Source of the DNA: JABSQH01 sp965230015
GTDB taxonomy: Bacteria > Actinomycetota > Acidimicrobiia > Acidimicrobiales > Ilumatobacteraceae
NCBI GenBank assembly: GCA_965230015.1
Contig: CBDDKF010000026.1
Location: 1 to 64,000, forward strand
Direction of reading: 5' to 3'
Length of the DNA stretch: 64,000 nucleotides
Every line of letters begins with the position of its first letter. The stretch's first letter is position 1. The notes beneath the pieces were generated by a model that was given only the letters and a program-made list of their open reading frames with translations, was not told the DNA's origin and ran no database searches. The translations under genes and the position numbers were made by a program. Shown one piece after another: positions 45,133 through 53,180 of the stretch.

Positions 45133-45477
45133 ATGCCGATGCGTACCGAGTGCAAGCACTTCGAGAGTCGCTCGTATCCCAACGGCGACACGGTGCGAAA
45201 GTGCAACCTCGACCTCGCGCCCGACGCTCCGTGGCGATGCCCCGACCAGTGTCCGCGCTACGAGCGTCGTCTGGCCGACGCTGCGTGGACGCACGGCAGC
45301 CTCGTGGTGTCGGCCACCCCGCCGGAACCTGACGGGCTCGACGACGGGTCGGCGGCCGCCGTGCTCGACGAGGCCGAAGACATTCTCAATGCGGTCGGTG
45401 CCGAGGTGCGCGCCGAAGTCGATGCCGAGCGCAACGCCAAACGGGGCTTCCTGAAGCGCCTGTTCCGTCGCGGGTAA
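45133..45477 (+). CDS. small Cys-rich conserved protein upstream of sufD
   Basis: A 114-aa protein with four N-terminal cysteines, ECKHFESRSYPNGDTVRKCNL then WRCPDQCPRYERR, a spacing able to bind zinc or an iron-sulfur cluster. The C-terminal half is a charged helix (EAEDILNAVGAEVRAEVDAERNAKR) ending in basic FLKRLFRRG, which could contact membrane or nucleic acid. Its stop overlaps the SUF operator in front of sufD, so it probably belongs to the same neighbourhood functionally. I do not recognise a named family. Confidence 0.65.
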   Translation: MPMRTECKHFESRSYPNGDTVRKCNLDLAPDAPWRCPDQCPRYERRLADAAWTHGSLVVSATPPEPDGLDDGSAAAVLDEAEDILNAVGAEVRAEVDAERNAKRGFLKRLFRRG

Positions 45478-45503
45478 TTTGCACTACGCGCATAGTGTTA
45501 TTA
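45476..45503. promoter_or_regulatory. SUF operator, copy 2 (sufD)
   Basis: In plus orientation: AATT-TG-CACTAC, GCGC, ATAGTG-TT-ATTA. It overlaps the TAA of the preceding gene and covers the -35 position of the sufD promoter. It ends 28 bases before the sufD GTG, almost the same distance as copy 3 from sufC2. Confidence 0.78.
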
Positions 45504-45518
45504 GCCCCGTGCTGGGGT

Positions 45519-45524
45519 TACACT
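45519..45524 (+). promoter_or_regulatory. -10 element of a leaderless sufD transcript
   Basis: TACACT (TANNNT) ends exactly 7 bases before GTG 45532, so transcription should start at the first base of the start codon. There is no ribosome-binding site before this GTG. The same arrangement occurs at sufC2. Confidence 0.6.
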
Positions 45525-45531
45525 GCTCGAC

Positions 45532-46707
45532 GTGACGGCGTTTTCCCCCGACGCGGCACGCGGTTTCGACACTCGGTACAGCGCTACTCGCACCGCCGCT
45601 GCCGAGCGTGTTGCCGCTGCTGCGCTCCCCTCCACCGACGAGGAGATCTGGCGCTACAGCCGCATCGAATCGCTCGACCTCGACCGGTTCGCGCCAGCGG
45701 AGACATCGACCACGGTCGAGGCCGACGGCGTCGATCTCTCTGCGTTGATCACCGACGACGAGCCCGAGGTGATCGGCCCCGAGGCGCCCGATGTGTTCGC
45801 CGAGCTGAACCGGGCGTTCATGACGCCAACGTTCATTCGTGTGCCGCGTGGGCACACTGTTGGCGCGCCGATCGTCGTCACTCATCACCTCTCCGGCAAC
45901 GCCGATCAGGCGCCTGCGGTGTTCCCACGTCTGGTGATCGACGCTGGCGACAACAGCGAGGTCACCGTCGTCGAGCGGTTCATCACCCACGGTGACGACG
46001 CGCTCGAGGTGCTGGTCGCTCCGGTGCTGCAGGTGCGCGCGGCCGCTGCGGCCCGGGTGCGCTACCTCGCGCTCAACGAAGCCGGGCCTTCGACGTGGCA
46101 GATCGGCAATCAACAGTCGGTCGGCGATCGCGACTCGTCGACAATGCTCGCCACGGTCACACTTGGCGGCGACTACGTGCGAGCGCGAACCGAAGCGCGC
46201 CTCGTCGGCCCGGGCGGCAACACGAAGCAGGTTGCGCTGTACTTCGCCGGCGGCGATCAGATGCACGACTTCCGGACGATCCAAGACCACGACGCCCCGC
46301 ACACCAACAGCGACCTGTTGTTCAAGGGCGCAGTGCAGGACTCAGCGGCGAGCGTGTACACCGGCCTGATCAAGATTCGTGCCCACGCCGGTGGATCCAC
46401 GGCGTACCAGACCAACCGCAACCTCACGCTCAGCGAAGGTGCATGGGCCGAGAGCGTCCCGAACCTCGACATCGAGACCAACGACGTCAAGTGTTCCCAC
46501 GCGTCCACCGTCGGCCCGATCGACGAAGACCAACGCTTCTACCTCGAGAGTCGCGGTGTGCGTCCCGAGGTGGCCGAGCGGCTCGTGGTGCTCGGCTTCT
46601 TCGACGAGGTGATCGGCCAGCTGCCGAGTGGCCCACTCACCGACGATCTGCGTATGCGGGTCGCCGCCAAGCTCGATCTCGGTGCCCGCCAGGAGGTGCT
46701 CGCATGA
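45532..46707 (+). CDS. sufD: Fe-S cluster assembly protein SufD
   Basis: A 391-aa SufD, a SufB paralogue that completes the SufBC2D complex. The N-terminal helical region contains EEIWRYSRIESLDLDRF; the beta-helix core has FIRVPRGHTVGAPIVV and HHLSGN; the C-terminus carries HDAPHTNSDLLFKGAVQD, TAYQTNRNLTLSEGAWAESVPNLDIETNDVKCSHASTVGPIDEDQRFYLESRG, including the conserved KCSHAST. It is followed by a Rieske gene (overlap ATGA) and sufC. Confidence 0.93.
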   Translation: MTAFSPDAARGFDTRYSATRTAAAERVAAAALPSTDEEIWRYSRIESLDLDRFAPAETSTTVEADGVDLSALITDDEPEVIGPEAPDVFAELNRAFMTPTFIRVPRGHTVGAPIVVTHHLSGNADQAPAVFPRLVIDAGDNSEVTVVERFITHGDDALEVLVAPVLQVRAAAAARVRYLALNEAGPSTWQIGNQQSVGDRDSSTMLATVTLGGDYVRARTEARLVGPGGNTKQVALYFAGGDQMHDFRTIQDHDAPHTNSDLLFKGAVQDSAASVYTGLIKIRAHAGGSTAYQTNRNLTLSEGAWAESVPNLDIETNDVKCSHASTVGPIDEDQRFYLESRGVRPEVAERLVVLGFFDEVIGQLPSGPLTDDLRMRVAAKLDLGARQEVLA

Positions 46708-47036
46708 CTGCGGTGTGTTCGTTCGACGAGTTGCCCGACGGAACGGCGCGCAAGGTCGACGTCGACGGCGTCGCGGTCGCAGTGGTCCGCATCGGCGACG
46801 ACGTGTATGCCATCGCCGACACCTGCAGCCACGCCAACGTGTCGCTGTCGGACGGTGAAGTGTGGTGCGACGAGCTCGAGCTCGAGTGTCCCAAGCACTC
46901 CAGCGCGTTCAGCTTGACCACCGGGGTGCCCTCCACTCTCCCGGCAACCCAGCCGGTGGCGGTGTTCGACGCGTCGGTGATCGATGGTCAGATCGTGGTG
47001 ACGGCCCGCGTGGGCGATACCGAGGTCTCGTCATGA
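46704..47036 (+). CDS. Rieske-type [2Fe-2S] ferredoxin of the suf operon
   Basis: A 110-aa soluble Rieske protein. Cluster ligands are C-S-H in ADTCSHANVSLSDGE and C-P-K-H in ELECPKHSSAFSL. AGGAGG lies eight bases before ATG 46704 and the start overlaps the sufD stop. Its resemblance to dioxygenase-type ferredoxins and its fixed place between sufD and sufC in actinobacterial suf operons suggest an electron-transfer role during cluster assembly. Confidence 0.9.
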   Translation: MTAVCSFDELPDGTARKVDVDGVAVAVVRIGDDVYAIADTCSHANVSLSDGEVWCDELELECPKHSSAFSLTTGVPSTLPATQPVAVFDASVIDGQIVVTARVGDTEVSS

Positions 47037-47046
47037 GGGTCACATC

Positions 47047-47859
47047 ATGAGCAGCCTGGAGATCAAGGGACTGCATGCGCGGGTCGCCGAGCGAGAGATC
47101 CTCAAGGGCATCGACCTGACCGTTCGGTCGGGTGAGGTGCACGCGGTGATGGGGCCGAACGGCGCGGGCAAGAGCACCCTGTCGGGTGTGGTGATGGGCA
47201 AGCCCGGCTACGAGGTCACGGCCGGCTCGGTCACCCTCGATGGTGGCGACGTGTTGTCGATGGAGCCATGGGAACGAGCGTCGGCCGGTCTGCACCTCGT
47301 GATGCAGTACCCGACCGAAGTGCCCGGCGTGATGCTCGACGACGTCCTCGCCGAGGCGCTGATCACTCGTGGCCGCAGCGCCGATGGCCTCGGCGACACA
47401 CTTCGTGCCGAAGCGTCGAAGATCGGCTTCGAGGAGCGGTTCCTCGAACGACCGCTCAACGTCGATCTCTCCGGCGGCGAGAAGAAGCGCAACGAGACGT
47501 TGCAGTTGGCCGTGCTGGCACCCCGTATTGCCATCCTCGACGAGCTCGACTCAGGGCTCGACATCGACGCCCTGCGCGACTGCGCCCGGCGCGTCGAAGC
47601 GATGAGCAACGAACCGCAGGCCGACGGTGAGCCGCTCGGTGTGCTGGCGATCACGCACTACAGCCGGCTCTTGCACGAGCTGCGCCCCGATCACGTGCAC
47701 ATTCTGGCCGACGGCCGCATCGTGGCCAGCGGCGGCTTCGAACTCGCGCAGCAGCTCGAAGCCGACGGGTACGGGGCGTTCGGAGCCTCCGAACCAGAGC
47801 CCGAGCACGACAAGCCAGCCGAGCGCCCCGGCAGCCTCGACGATCTGTTCGCGCTGTAG
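47047..47859 (+). CDS. sufC: Fe-S assembly ATPase SufC (copy 1)
   Basis: A 270-aa ABC-type ATPase. Walker A is GPNGAGKST, the Q-loop lies in HLVMQYPTEVPG, the signature is DLSGGEKKRNE, Walker B is IAILDELDSGLDIDALR and the H-loop is ITHYSRLL. The usual DETDSGLD is DELDSGLD here; the catalytic Glu is kept. A 20-residue Pro/Glu-rich tail (EPEPEHDKPAERPGSLDDLFAL) is extra compared with standard SufC. It sits 10 bases after the Rieske gene. A second sufC lies at 52320-53096. Confidence 0.92.
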   Translation: MSSLEIKGLHARVAEREILKGIDLTVRSGEVHAVMGPNGAGKSTLSGVVMGKPGYEVTAGSVTLDGGDVLSMEPWERASAGLHLVMQYPTEVPGVMLDDVLAEALITRGRSADGLGDTLRAEASKIGFEERFLERPLNVDLSGGEKKRNETLQLAVLAPRIAILDELDSGLDIDALRDCARRVEAMSNEPQADGEPLGVLAITHYSRLLHELRPDHVHILADGRIVASGGFELAQQLEADGYGAFGASEPEPEHDKPAERPGSLDDLFAL

Positions 47860-47905
47860 TCGATCAACTCTTGCGGCGTCGCCTCGACCGCGTAGCGTCG
47901 AGCGC

Positions 47906-48142
47906 ATGTCGTGGGAAGAACGAGATGGCGGGCTACATCGTGAGTTTCGCTTCGCCGACTTCTCCGAGGCGTTCGCGTTCATGGTGCGCGTCGCCATCAT
48001 CGCCGAGCAGCGCAACCATCACCCCGAGTGGTCGAATGTGTACAGCCGCGTCAACATCACGCTGACCACACACGACGCCGGGAGCACCGTGACCGACAAC
48101 GATCGGGAGATGGCCAAAGCGATCGATGATCTGCTCGGCTGA
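47906..48142 (+). CDS. 4a-hydroxytetrahydrobiopterin (pterin-4a-carbinolamine) dehydratase
   Basis: A 78-aa pterin-4a-carbinolamine dehydratase. The signature RNHHPEWSNVYSRVNITLTTHDAG contains the catalytic histidines and the terminal LTDND/EMAKAIDDL helix is typical. It recycles the oxidised pterin cofactor of aromatic amino acid hydroxylases, none of which is in the window. The MFS gene starts 2 bases after its stop. Confidence 0.87.
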   Translation: MSWEERDGGLHREFRFADFSEAFAFMVRVAIIAEQRNHHPEWSNVYSRVNITLTTHDAGSTVTDNDREMAKAIDDLLG

Positions 48143-48144
48143 CG

Positions 48145-49407
48145 GTGTCAGCTGACGCACCGGCCGTTCCGGCCACCGCCACGGGCAAGTTCCCCGGATG
48201 GTGGGTGGTCACCGGTTGCTTCATCGTTCTCACGACCACCTCGGGCCTCGGCTTCTACGGACTGGCGGTCTACCTCAACGCGTTCAGCAAGGAGCAGGGC
48301 TGGCCGCTCAGCACGATCTCGCTCGCCACCACGGTGTTCTTCATCGTTGGCGGCGCGGTCGGCGTGTGGGTGGGTTCGCTGATCGCTCGGATCGATGTGC
48401 GCATCGTGATCGTTGGTGGTGGTGTCATCGGCGGCGCCTCGCTCGCGTTGCTCGGACAAGTCGACGAGCAGTGGGAGCTGTTCGTGGTGTACGCCGTGTT
48501 CGCCGTCGGGTTCGCGGCCGCCGGTCTCGTCCCGATGACCACCGTGGTCACCCGCTGGTTCCACGCTCGCCGATCGGTCGCCCTGTCGATCGCCTCGACC
48601 GGCCTCTCCGTCGGTGGCATCCTGATCACGCCGATCGCCAAGGGCCTCCTCGATAGCCGCGGCCTCTCCGCCGGTACGCCGTGGCTCGGTTTGTTGTACG
48701 TGATCGGCGTCGTGCCGGTCACGTTGCTCCTCGTGCGCCCGGATCCTGAGGCTCTGGGCTGGGCTCCGGACGGTATCCGCCGTGCAGTCGGCGAGAGTGC
48801 GCCGCCGCTCACCGGGACGCCGTTCGCCGACGCGGTGCGCAGTCGGTTCTTCCTCGCGGTCACCGTGGGGTACATCTTCGCCCTCGGGTCGCAGGTCGGT
48901 GGGATCCAGCAACTGGTGAAGCTCGTCGAGGACCGGACCACCCCCGAGACGGCGCAGTTCGCGATCACCGTGCTGGCGGCGATGTCGGTGATCGCCCGGT
49001 TGATCGGCGGCCGCGTGGTGCAGCTGGTGCCGATGATGGGCTTCACGGTGACGCTCGCCGTGATGCAGGGCGTTGCGCTTGCGTTGTTGGCGATCGCCGA
49101 CGCGCGTTGGATGATCTTCGTGGCGATCGTCATCTTCGGTGCCACGGTCGGCAACATCCTGATGCTCCAGCCGCTGCTGATCGCTGAACGCTTCGGCGTG
49201 CGCGACTATCCGCGGTTGTTCAGCCGGTCGCAGTTCGTTGCCGTCGTCGGTACCGCCGGGGGTCCGCTGCTGATCGGCTGGCTGTTCGATCTCGCTGGGT
49301 CGTACCGGATCCCGTACCTCGCCGCGGCCGGATGTGCCCTGCTCGGGGCGCTGATCCTGGGACAAGCCGGGCCCGCTACCGTGCCCGACGATGAGCACCA
49401 GAGCTGA
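48145..49407 (+). CDS. MFS transporter (OFA/monocarboxylate-like)
   Basis: A 420-aa major facilitator with 12 predicted membrane segments. It begins with a short hydrophilic leader then WWVVTGCFIVLTTTSGLGFYGLAVYLNAF, typical of the monocarboxylate/oxalate-formate antiporter-like branch. Loop 2-3 reads GSLIARIDVRIVIVGGG, a degenerate form of the MFS motif A. Substrate not predictable. GTG start; the last 17 bases overlap the YbaK gene. Confidence 0.82.
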   Translation: MSADAPAVPATATGKFPGWWVVTGCFIVLTTTSGLGFYGLAVYLNAFSKEQGWPLSTISLATTVFFIVGGAVGVWVGSLIARIDVRIVIVGGGVIGGASLALLGQVDEQWELFVVYAVFAVGFAAAGLVPMTTVVTRWFHARRSVALSIASTGLSVGGILITPIAKGLLDSRGLSAGTPWLGLLYVIGVVPVTLLLVRPDPEALGWAPDGIRRAVGESAPPLTGTPFADAVRSRFFLAVTVGYIFALGSQVGGIQQLVKLVEDRTTPETAQFAITVLAAMSVIARLIGGRVVQLVPMMGFTVTLAVMQGVALALLAIADARWMIFVAIVIFGATVGNILMLQPLLIAERFGVRDYPRLFSRSQFVAVVGTAGGPLLIGWLFDLAGSYRIPYLAAAGCALLGALILGQAGPATVPDDEHQS

Positions 49408-49879
49408 CGACATCCACCCCAACGTGCAACGGGTGATCGAGGCCGGTCGCGCCCTCGGCGTCGACGTGGAGACCCAGCGCTTCCCCGACGGCACCAAGAC
49501 GGCGAGTGACGCCGCCGCCGCGATCGGCGTCGACGTTGGCCAGATCGTGAAGAGCCTGATCTTCGCCGTCGACGACGACGTGGTGCTGGCCTACGTGAGC
49601 GGCGCCAACCAGCTCGACGAGAAGAAGCTCGCCGCCGCCGCCGGGGGCACCGAGTGTGCCCGGGTCGACGCCGATCGCGTGCGCGCCGCCACCGGATTCC
49701 CCATTGGTGGTGTGCCCCCGTTCGGCCATACGAACCGTCTCCGCGTGTTCATCGACCCGGACCTCCTGCAGTACGACGAGGTGTGGGCGGCGGCCGGGAC
49801 CTGGCACGACGTGTTCGCCCTCGCGCCGGCGGCGCTGGAGACCGCGTCAGGCGGTGTCGTCGTCGACCTGGCCCGTTGA
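49391..49879 (+). CDS. YbaK/EbsC-family aminoacyl-tRNA deacylase
   Basis: A 162-aa editing-domain protein: FPDGTKTASDAAAAIGVDVGQIVKSLIFAVDDDVVLAYVSGANQLDEKKLAAA contains the conserved lysine, and FPIGGVPPFGH is the diagnostic glycine loop. Free-standing members hydrolyse Cys- or Ala-mischarged tRNA. It overlaps the MFS gene by 17 bases and, tail to tail, the thioesterase gene by 33. Confidence 0.87.
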   Translation: MSTRADDIHPNVQRVIEAGRALGVDVETQRFPDGTKTASDAAAAIGVDVGQIVKSLIFAVDDDVVLAYVSGANQLDEKKLAAAAGGTECARVDADRVRAATGFPIGGVPPFGHTNRLRVFIDPDLLQYDEVWAAAGTWHDVFALAPAALETASGGVVVDLAR

Positions 49880-50563
49880 CGCGTCGGGGTTGATCCTGAA
49901 CGCTGCGGCGTCGATGGCGATAAACGTCCCGCGGGCTCGGGCGTAGACGACCGGGTCGACACCGGTGCTGGTGAGTTCGCCGGTGACGTACAGCTTGCGG
50001 CGTTCGCGCCCGGCGAGCCGGACGCGGCACTGCAACGGTTCGTGGATGGGGACACCGGCTTCGTACCGGATGGTCAGCTCGCCGGTGAACGCCGGTTGCT
50101 GCTCGACGGTGAGCACGAACCCCATCACGTCGTCGAACAGCGCGGCGGTCACGCCGCCGTGGCTGCGACCCGGCGCTCCCTCGTGAGCCGAGTCGAGGGT
50201 GATGTACGCCACGACCTCGTTGCCGTCGCGCACGATGCGCGGATCGACGCCGAGCGGTGACGACCGGCCCGAGATCGGGCGCTCGTCGAAGCTGAACATC
50301 TCCTCGCCGTCGCCGGGTGCCGGGCCCCAATCGCCGGTGGGCCGTTCGATCACCCGCTGACGGCGTTCACCCTGCGCCAACGTGGCCACCCACCGTTGCA
50401 GCTCGGCCGTGAGTGCCTCGATGGTTGCCGTGTCGGCGTGATGGCCAATCAAGGCGTGGCCGACGTCGCGCACCGCCCGCCCCGCATCGGCGCGGGCATC
50501 GGCGTGCTCTTCGGGAAACGGCGACGCGCCGCGGCGCGTCGGTTGATGGTCGCCCTCGGTCAC
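49847..50563 (-). CDS. PaaI-type hot-dog thioesterase
   Basis: A 238-aa protein with a helical N-terminal 100 residues and a C-terminal hot-dog domain: YITLDSAHEGAPGRSHGGVTAALFDDVMGFVL, where HGG and the following Asp are the PaaI catalytic elements. The N-terminal extension has no recognised function. Its last 33 bases overlap the convergent YbaK gene. The sufU gene lies 6 bases upstream on the same strand, so it may be transcribed with sufC2-sufS-sufU. Confidence 0.8.
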   Translation of the reverse strand: MTEGDHQPTRRGASPFPEEHADARADAGRAVRDVGHALIGHHADTATIEALTAELQRWVATLAQGERRQRVIERPTGDWGPAPGDGEEMFSFDERPISGRSSPLGVDPRIVRDGNEVVAYITLDSAHEGAPGRSHGGVTAALFDDVMGFVLTVEQQPAFTGELTIRYEAGVPIHEPLQCRVRLAGRERRKLYVTGELTSTGVDPVVYARARGTFIAIDAAAFRINPDASTGQVDDDTA

Positions 50564-50569
50564 AGAGAC

Positions 50570-51055
50570 TCAGCTCGGTGCCGGGTCGTCAGAGGTGGCC
50601 CGGTCGAGGGCGTCGGCGAGCGTGTTCCAGCTCAGCACGGCGCACTTGATCCGTACGGGGAACTTGACCACGCCCTGCAGGGCTTCGAGGTCGCCCAGGG
50701 CGATGTCGTCGTCGCCGGGCTGTAGTTCGATGCCTTCGATCGACATCAGTGACTTGAATCGGCGGATGAGTGCCCGAGCCTCGCCAACCGACTTGCCGAT
50801 CACGGCTTGGCTCATCATCGATGCCGACGACTGACTGATCGAGCAACCCTGGCCGCCGATCTTGACGTCGGTGACCGTCGCTGCGTCGCCTTTCGTCGCT
50901 TCGTCGACGAGCAGGTACAAGGTGATCTCGTCGCCGCACAGCGGATTGTGGCCGTTGGTCTCGATCGCCGGAGGCGAGTCGAGCTCACCACGATTACGCG
51001 GTGTGCGGTAGTGATCGAGGATGATCTCGCGGTACAGGTCTTCGAGTCCGGGCAT
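50570..51055 (-). CDS. sufU: Zn-dependent sulfurtransferase SufU
   Basis: A 161-aa SufU, which accepts persulfide sulfur from SufS. The three cysteine ligands are in NPLCGDEI, GQGCSISQSSASMM and RIKCAVLSW, and the U-type insertion between the second and third is present (KSLMSIEGIELQPGDDDIALGDL). It lies 25 bases downstream of sufS. Confidence 0.93.
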   Translation of the reverse strand: MPGLEDLYREIILDHYRTPRNRGELDSPPAIETNGHNPLCGDEITLYLLVDEATKGDAATVTDVKIGGQGCSISQSSASMMSQAVIGKSVGEARALIRRFKSLMSIEGIELQPGDDDIALGDLEALQGVVKFPVRIKCAVLSWNTLADALDRATSDDPAPS

Positions 51056-51080
51056 GTGAGTCTCGCTGTGCTGACGGGGG

Positions 51081-52313
51081 TCAGAAACCGAAGATATCGG
51101 TGGCGCCCGCCAAGCCCTCTACCAGCGCATCGACGTCGGACTCGTCGTTGTACAGGTACAGGCTGGCGCGCGTGGTGGCGGCGACGCCGAGGGTCTTCAT
51201 CAGCGGCTTGGCGCAATGGTGGCCGGCGCGCACGTACACGTTGCGTTCGTCGAGCACCTGGCTCACGTCGTGCGGGTGCAGATCGCGGAAGGTGAAGCTC
51301 AGGACGCCGCCGCGGATCTCCACGTTGTCGGGGCCGAAGATCGTGATCTCGTCGCTGAAGCGGTCGTTCAGGGTGTCGAGCGCGTAGCGGGTGAGCTCCA
51401 TCTCGTGGCGACGGATGTCGGCGAGCCCGATGTGGCGCAAGAAGTCGATGGCCGCGTGCAGCCCGATCGCCTCGGTGATCGGCGGTGTCCCCGCCTCGAA
51501 CTTGGCAGGCACCGGGGCGGTGGTGAACCCATCGAGAGTGACCGTCTCGATCATGTTGCCGCCGCCGATGAAGGGCGGCATGGCATCGAGCAACTCGGCG
51601 CGCCCCCACAACATGCCGATGCCCGACGGACCACACATCTTGTGGCTGGAGAACGCGACGAGATCGGCGTCCCACGCCTGCACGTCGGTGAGGTTGTGGG
51701 GCACGTACTGGCAGGCGTCGACGACCGCCAGCGCGCCGACCGCATGGGCCGCTGCACACAGCTGGGCCGTTGGCGGAATCGTGCCGAGCACGTTGCTCAT
51801 CGCAGTGAACGAGAACACCTTGGCACCCGCGAGGAGTTCGTCGAGATTTGCGAGGTCGAGCTGTCCGTCGTGGGTGAGCGGCACGTAGCGCAGCTCGACG
51901 CCGCGCTCGGCGGCGAGCATTTGCCACGGGACGATGTTGGCGTGATGCTCCATCTCGGTGAGCACCACCACATCGCCCGCGGTGAGGTTGGCCCGACCCC
52001 ACGAGTGCGCGATGAGATTCATCGACTCGGTGGCGTTCTTGGTGAACACGACCTCGTCGGCAGACGGTGCATTGATCAACTCGGCGACCGCCCTACGCGC
52101 GGCCTCGTAGGCATCGGTCGCCTCGCCCGCGAGCCGGTACGAGCTGCGGTTGATCGGCGCATACGACCGTTCGAGGAACTCCGACATCGCGTCGATGACG
52201 GCCCGGGGTTTCTGCGACGTGTTGCCCGAGTCGAGATAGACGATCGTCGAGCCCTCGATCTGGCGTTCGAGGATCGGGAACTCCTTGCGGATCGTGGCGA
52301 CGTCGAGGCTCAT
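51081..52313 (-). CDS. sufS: cysteine desulfurase SufS
   Basis: A 410-aa PLP enzyme taking sulfur from cysteine. PLP lysine in FSSHKMCGPSGIG, His in EMEHHANIVPW, and the persulfide cysteine in VRAGHHCAKPLM (group II desulfurase spacing). It starts 6 bases after sufC2 stops. Confidence 0.95.
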   Translation of the reverse strand: MSLDVATIRKEFPILERQIEGSTIVYLDSGNTSQKPRAVIDAMSEFLERSYAPINRSSYRLAGEATDAYEAARRAVAELINAPSADEVVFTKNATESMNLIAHSWGRANLTAGDVVVLTEMEHHANIVPWQMLAAERGVELRYVPLTHDGQLDLANLDELLAGAKVFSFTAMSNVLGTIPPTAQLCAAAHAVGALAVVDACQYVPHNLTDVQAWDADLVAFSSHKMCGPSGIGMLWGRAELLDAMPPFIGGGNMIETVTLDGFTTAPVPAKFEAGTPPITEAIGLHAAIDFLRHIGLADIRRHEMELTRYALDTLNDRFSDEITIFGPDNVEIRGGVLSFTFRDLHPHDVSQVLDERNVYVRAGHHCAKPLMKTLGVAATTRASLYLYNDESDVDALVEGLAGATDIFGF

Positions 52314-52319
52314 CGGCGA

Positions 52320-53096
52320 TCAGGTCGCCGCGGCTCGGAACGCGTCGTAGCCGTCGCGTTCGAGTTGTTCGGCCAGTTCCATTCCGCCGCTGGCGACGAT
52401 GCGCCCGTCGACCAGGATGTGCACGTGGTCGGGGGTGACCTCGTCGAGTAGGCGTTGGTAGTGGGTGATCAACACCACACCCATCTCGGGGCGGTCGTTG
52501 CGCACCTCGTGGATGCCCTGGGCGACGATCCGCAGCGCATCGATGTCGAGCCCCGAGTCGGTCTCGTCGAGAATGGCCACCTCTGGCTCGAGAATGGCCA
52601 TCTGCATGATCTCGTTGCGCTTCTTCTCGCCACCGGAGAAGCCCTCGTTGAGGTAGCGGTCGACGAAGCTCGAGTCCATCCCGAGGCGCTTCATCCACTC
52701 CATCGTGGCCAGACGCAGCTCGAGCACCGACAGGTCGATGCCCTTGCGCTGCGACAGTGCCTGGCGCAGGAACTGGATGACGGAAACCCCTGGGATCTCC
52801 TGGGGATACTGGAAGGCGAGGAACACTCCGGCCTTGGCCCGATCGTCGGGCTCCCATTCAGTGATGTCGTCGCCGCGCAGTGTGACGTTGCCGCTCGTGA
52901 CCTCGTACTCGGGCGAGCCCATCAGGGTGGCCCCGAGCGTCGACTTGCCTGATCCGTTGGGCCCCATGATCGCGTGGATCTCGCCGGCTCCGACGGTGAG
53001 GTCGAGGCCGCGCAGGATCTCGTCGTGATCGGCCTCGCCCGGCTCGGCGGCGGGTCGAGCGTGGAGGTCTTCGATCCGAAACAGGGCCTCGGTCAC
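52320..53096 (-). CDS. sufC: Fe-S assembly ATPase SufC (copy 2)
   Basis: A 258-aa SufC of the canonical type: Walker A GPNGSGKST, FLAFQYPQEIPG, signature GFSGGEKKRNEIMQMA, Walker B VAILDETDSGLDIDALR and H-loop ITHYQRLL. It has a 20-residue insert before ILRGLDL (HARPAAEPGEADHDE). GTG 53096 is chosen because it sits 7 bases after a TAACCT -10 element; upstream in-frame codons run into the operator. It leads sufS and sufU, whereas copy 1 follows sufD. Confidence 0.92.
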   Translation of the reverse strand: MTEALFRIEDLHARPAAEPGEADHDEILRGLDLTVGAGEIHAIMGPNGSGKSTLGATLMGSPEYEVTSGNVTLRGDDITEWEPDDRAKAGVFLAFQYPQEIPGVSVIQFLRQALSQRKGIDLSVLELRLATMEWMKRLGMDSSFVDRYLNEGFSGGEKKRNEIMQMAILEPEVAILDETDSGLDIDALRIVAQGIHEVRNDRPEMGVVLITHYQRLLDEVTPDHVHILVDGRIVASGGMELAEQLERDGYDAFRAAAT

Positions 53097-53103
53097 GTCG
53101 TCG

Positions 53104-53109
53104 AGGTTA
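53104..53109 (-). promoter_or_regulatory. -10 element of a leaderless sufC2-sufS-sufU transcript
   Basis: TAACCT on the minus strand ends exactly 7 bases before GTG 53096. No ribosome-binding site precedes that codon. The geometry is identical to the sufD promoter. Confidence 0.6.
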
Positions 53110-53123
53110 GCGCTGGTCAACGC

Positions 53124-53151
53124 AATTATCACTATGCCGATAGTGCAAATT
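53124..53151. promoter_or_regulatory. SUF operator, copy 3 (sufC2-sufS-sufU)
   Basis: The most symmetric copy: AATT-AT-CACTAT, GCCG, ATAGTG-CA-AATT. Both arms match at 10 of 10 specified positions. It ends 27 bases before the sufC2 GTG and covers the expected -35. Confidence 0.8.
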
Positions 53152-53180
53152 CCGGCGCGGCCCGAGCCGGAACCAGTCGG

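Noticed and set aside
52320..53132. Longer SufC2 start inside the SUF operator
   Set aside because: The extra codons are AT-rich and lie over the -10 and operator; GTG 53096 is 7 bases after the -10.
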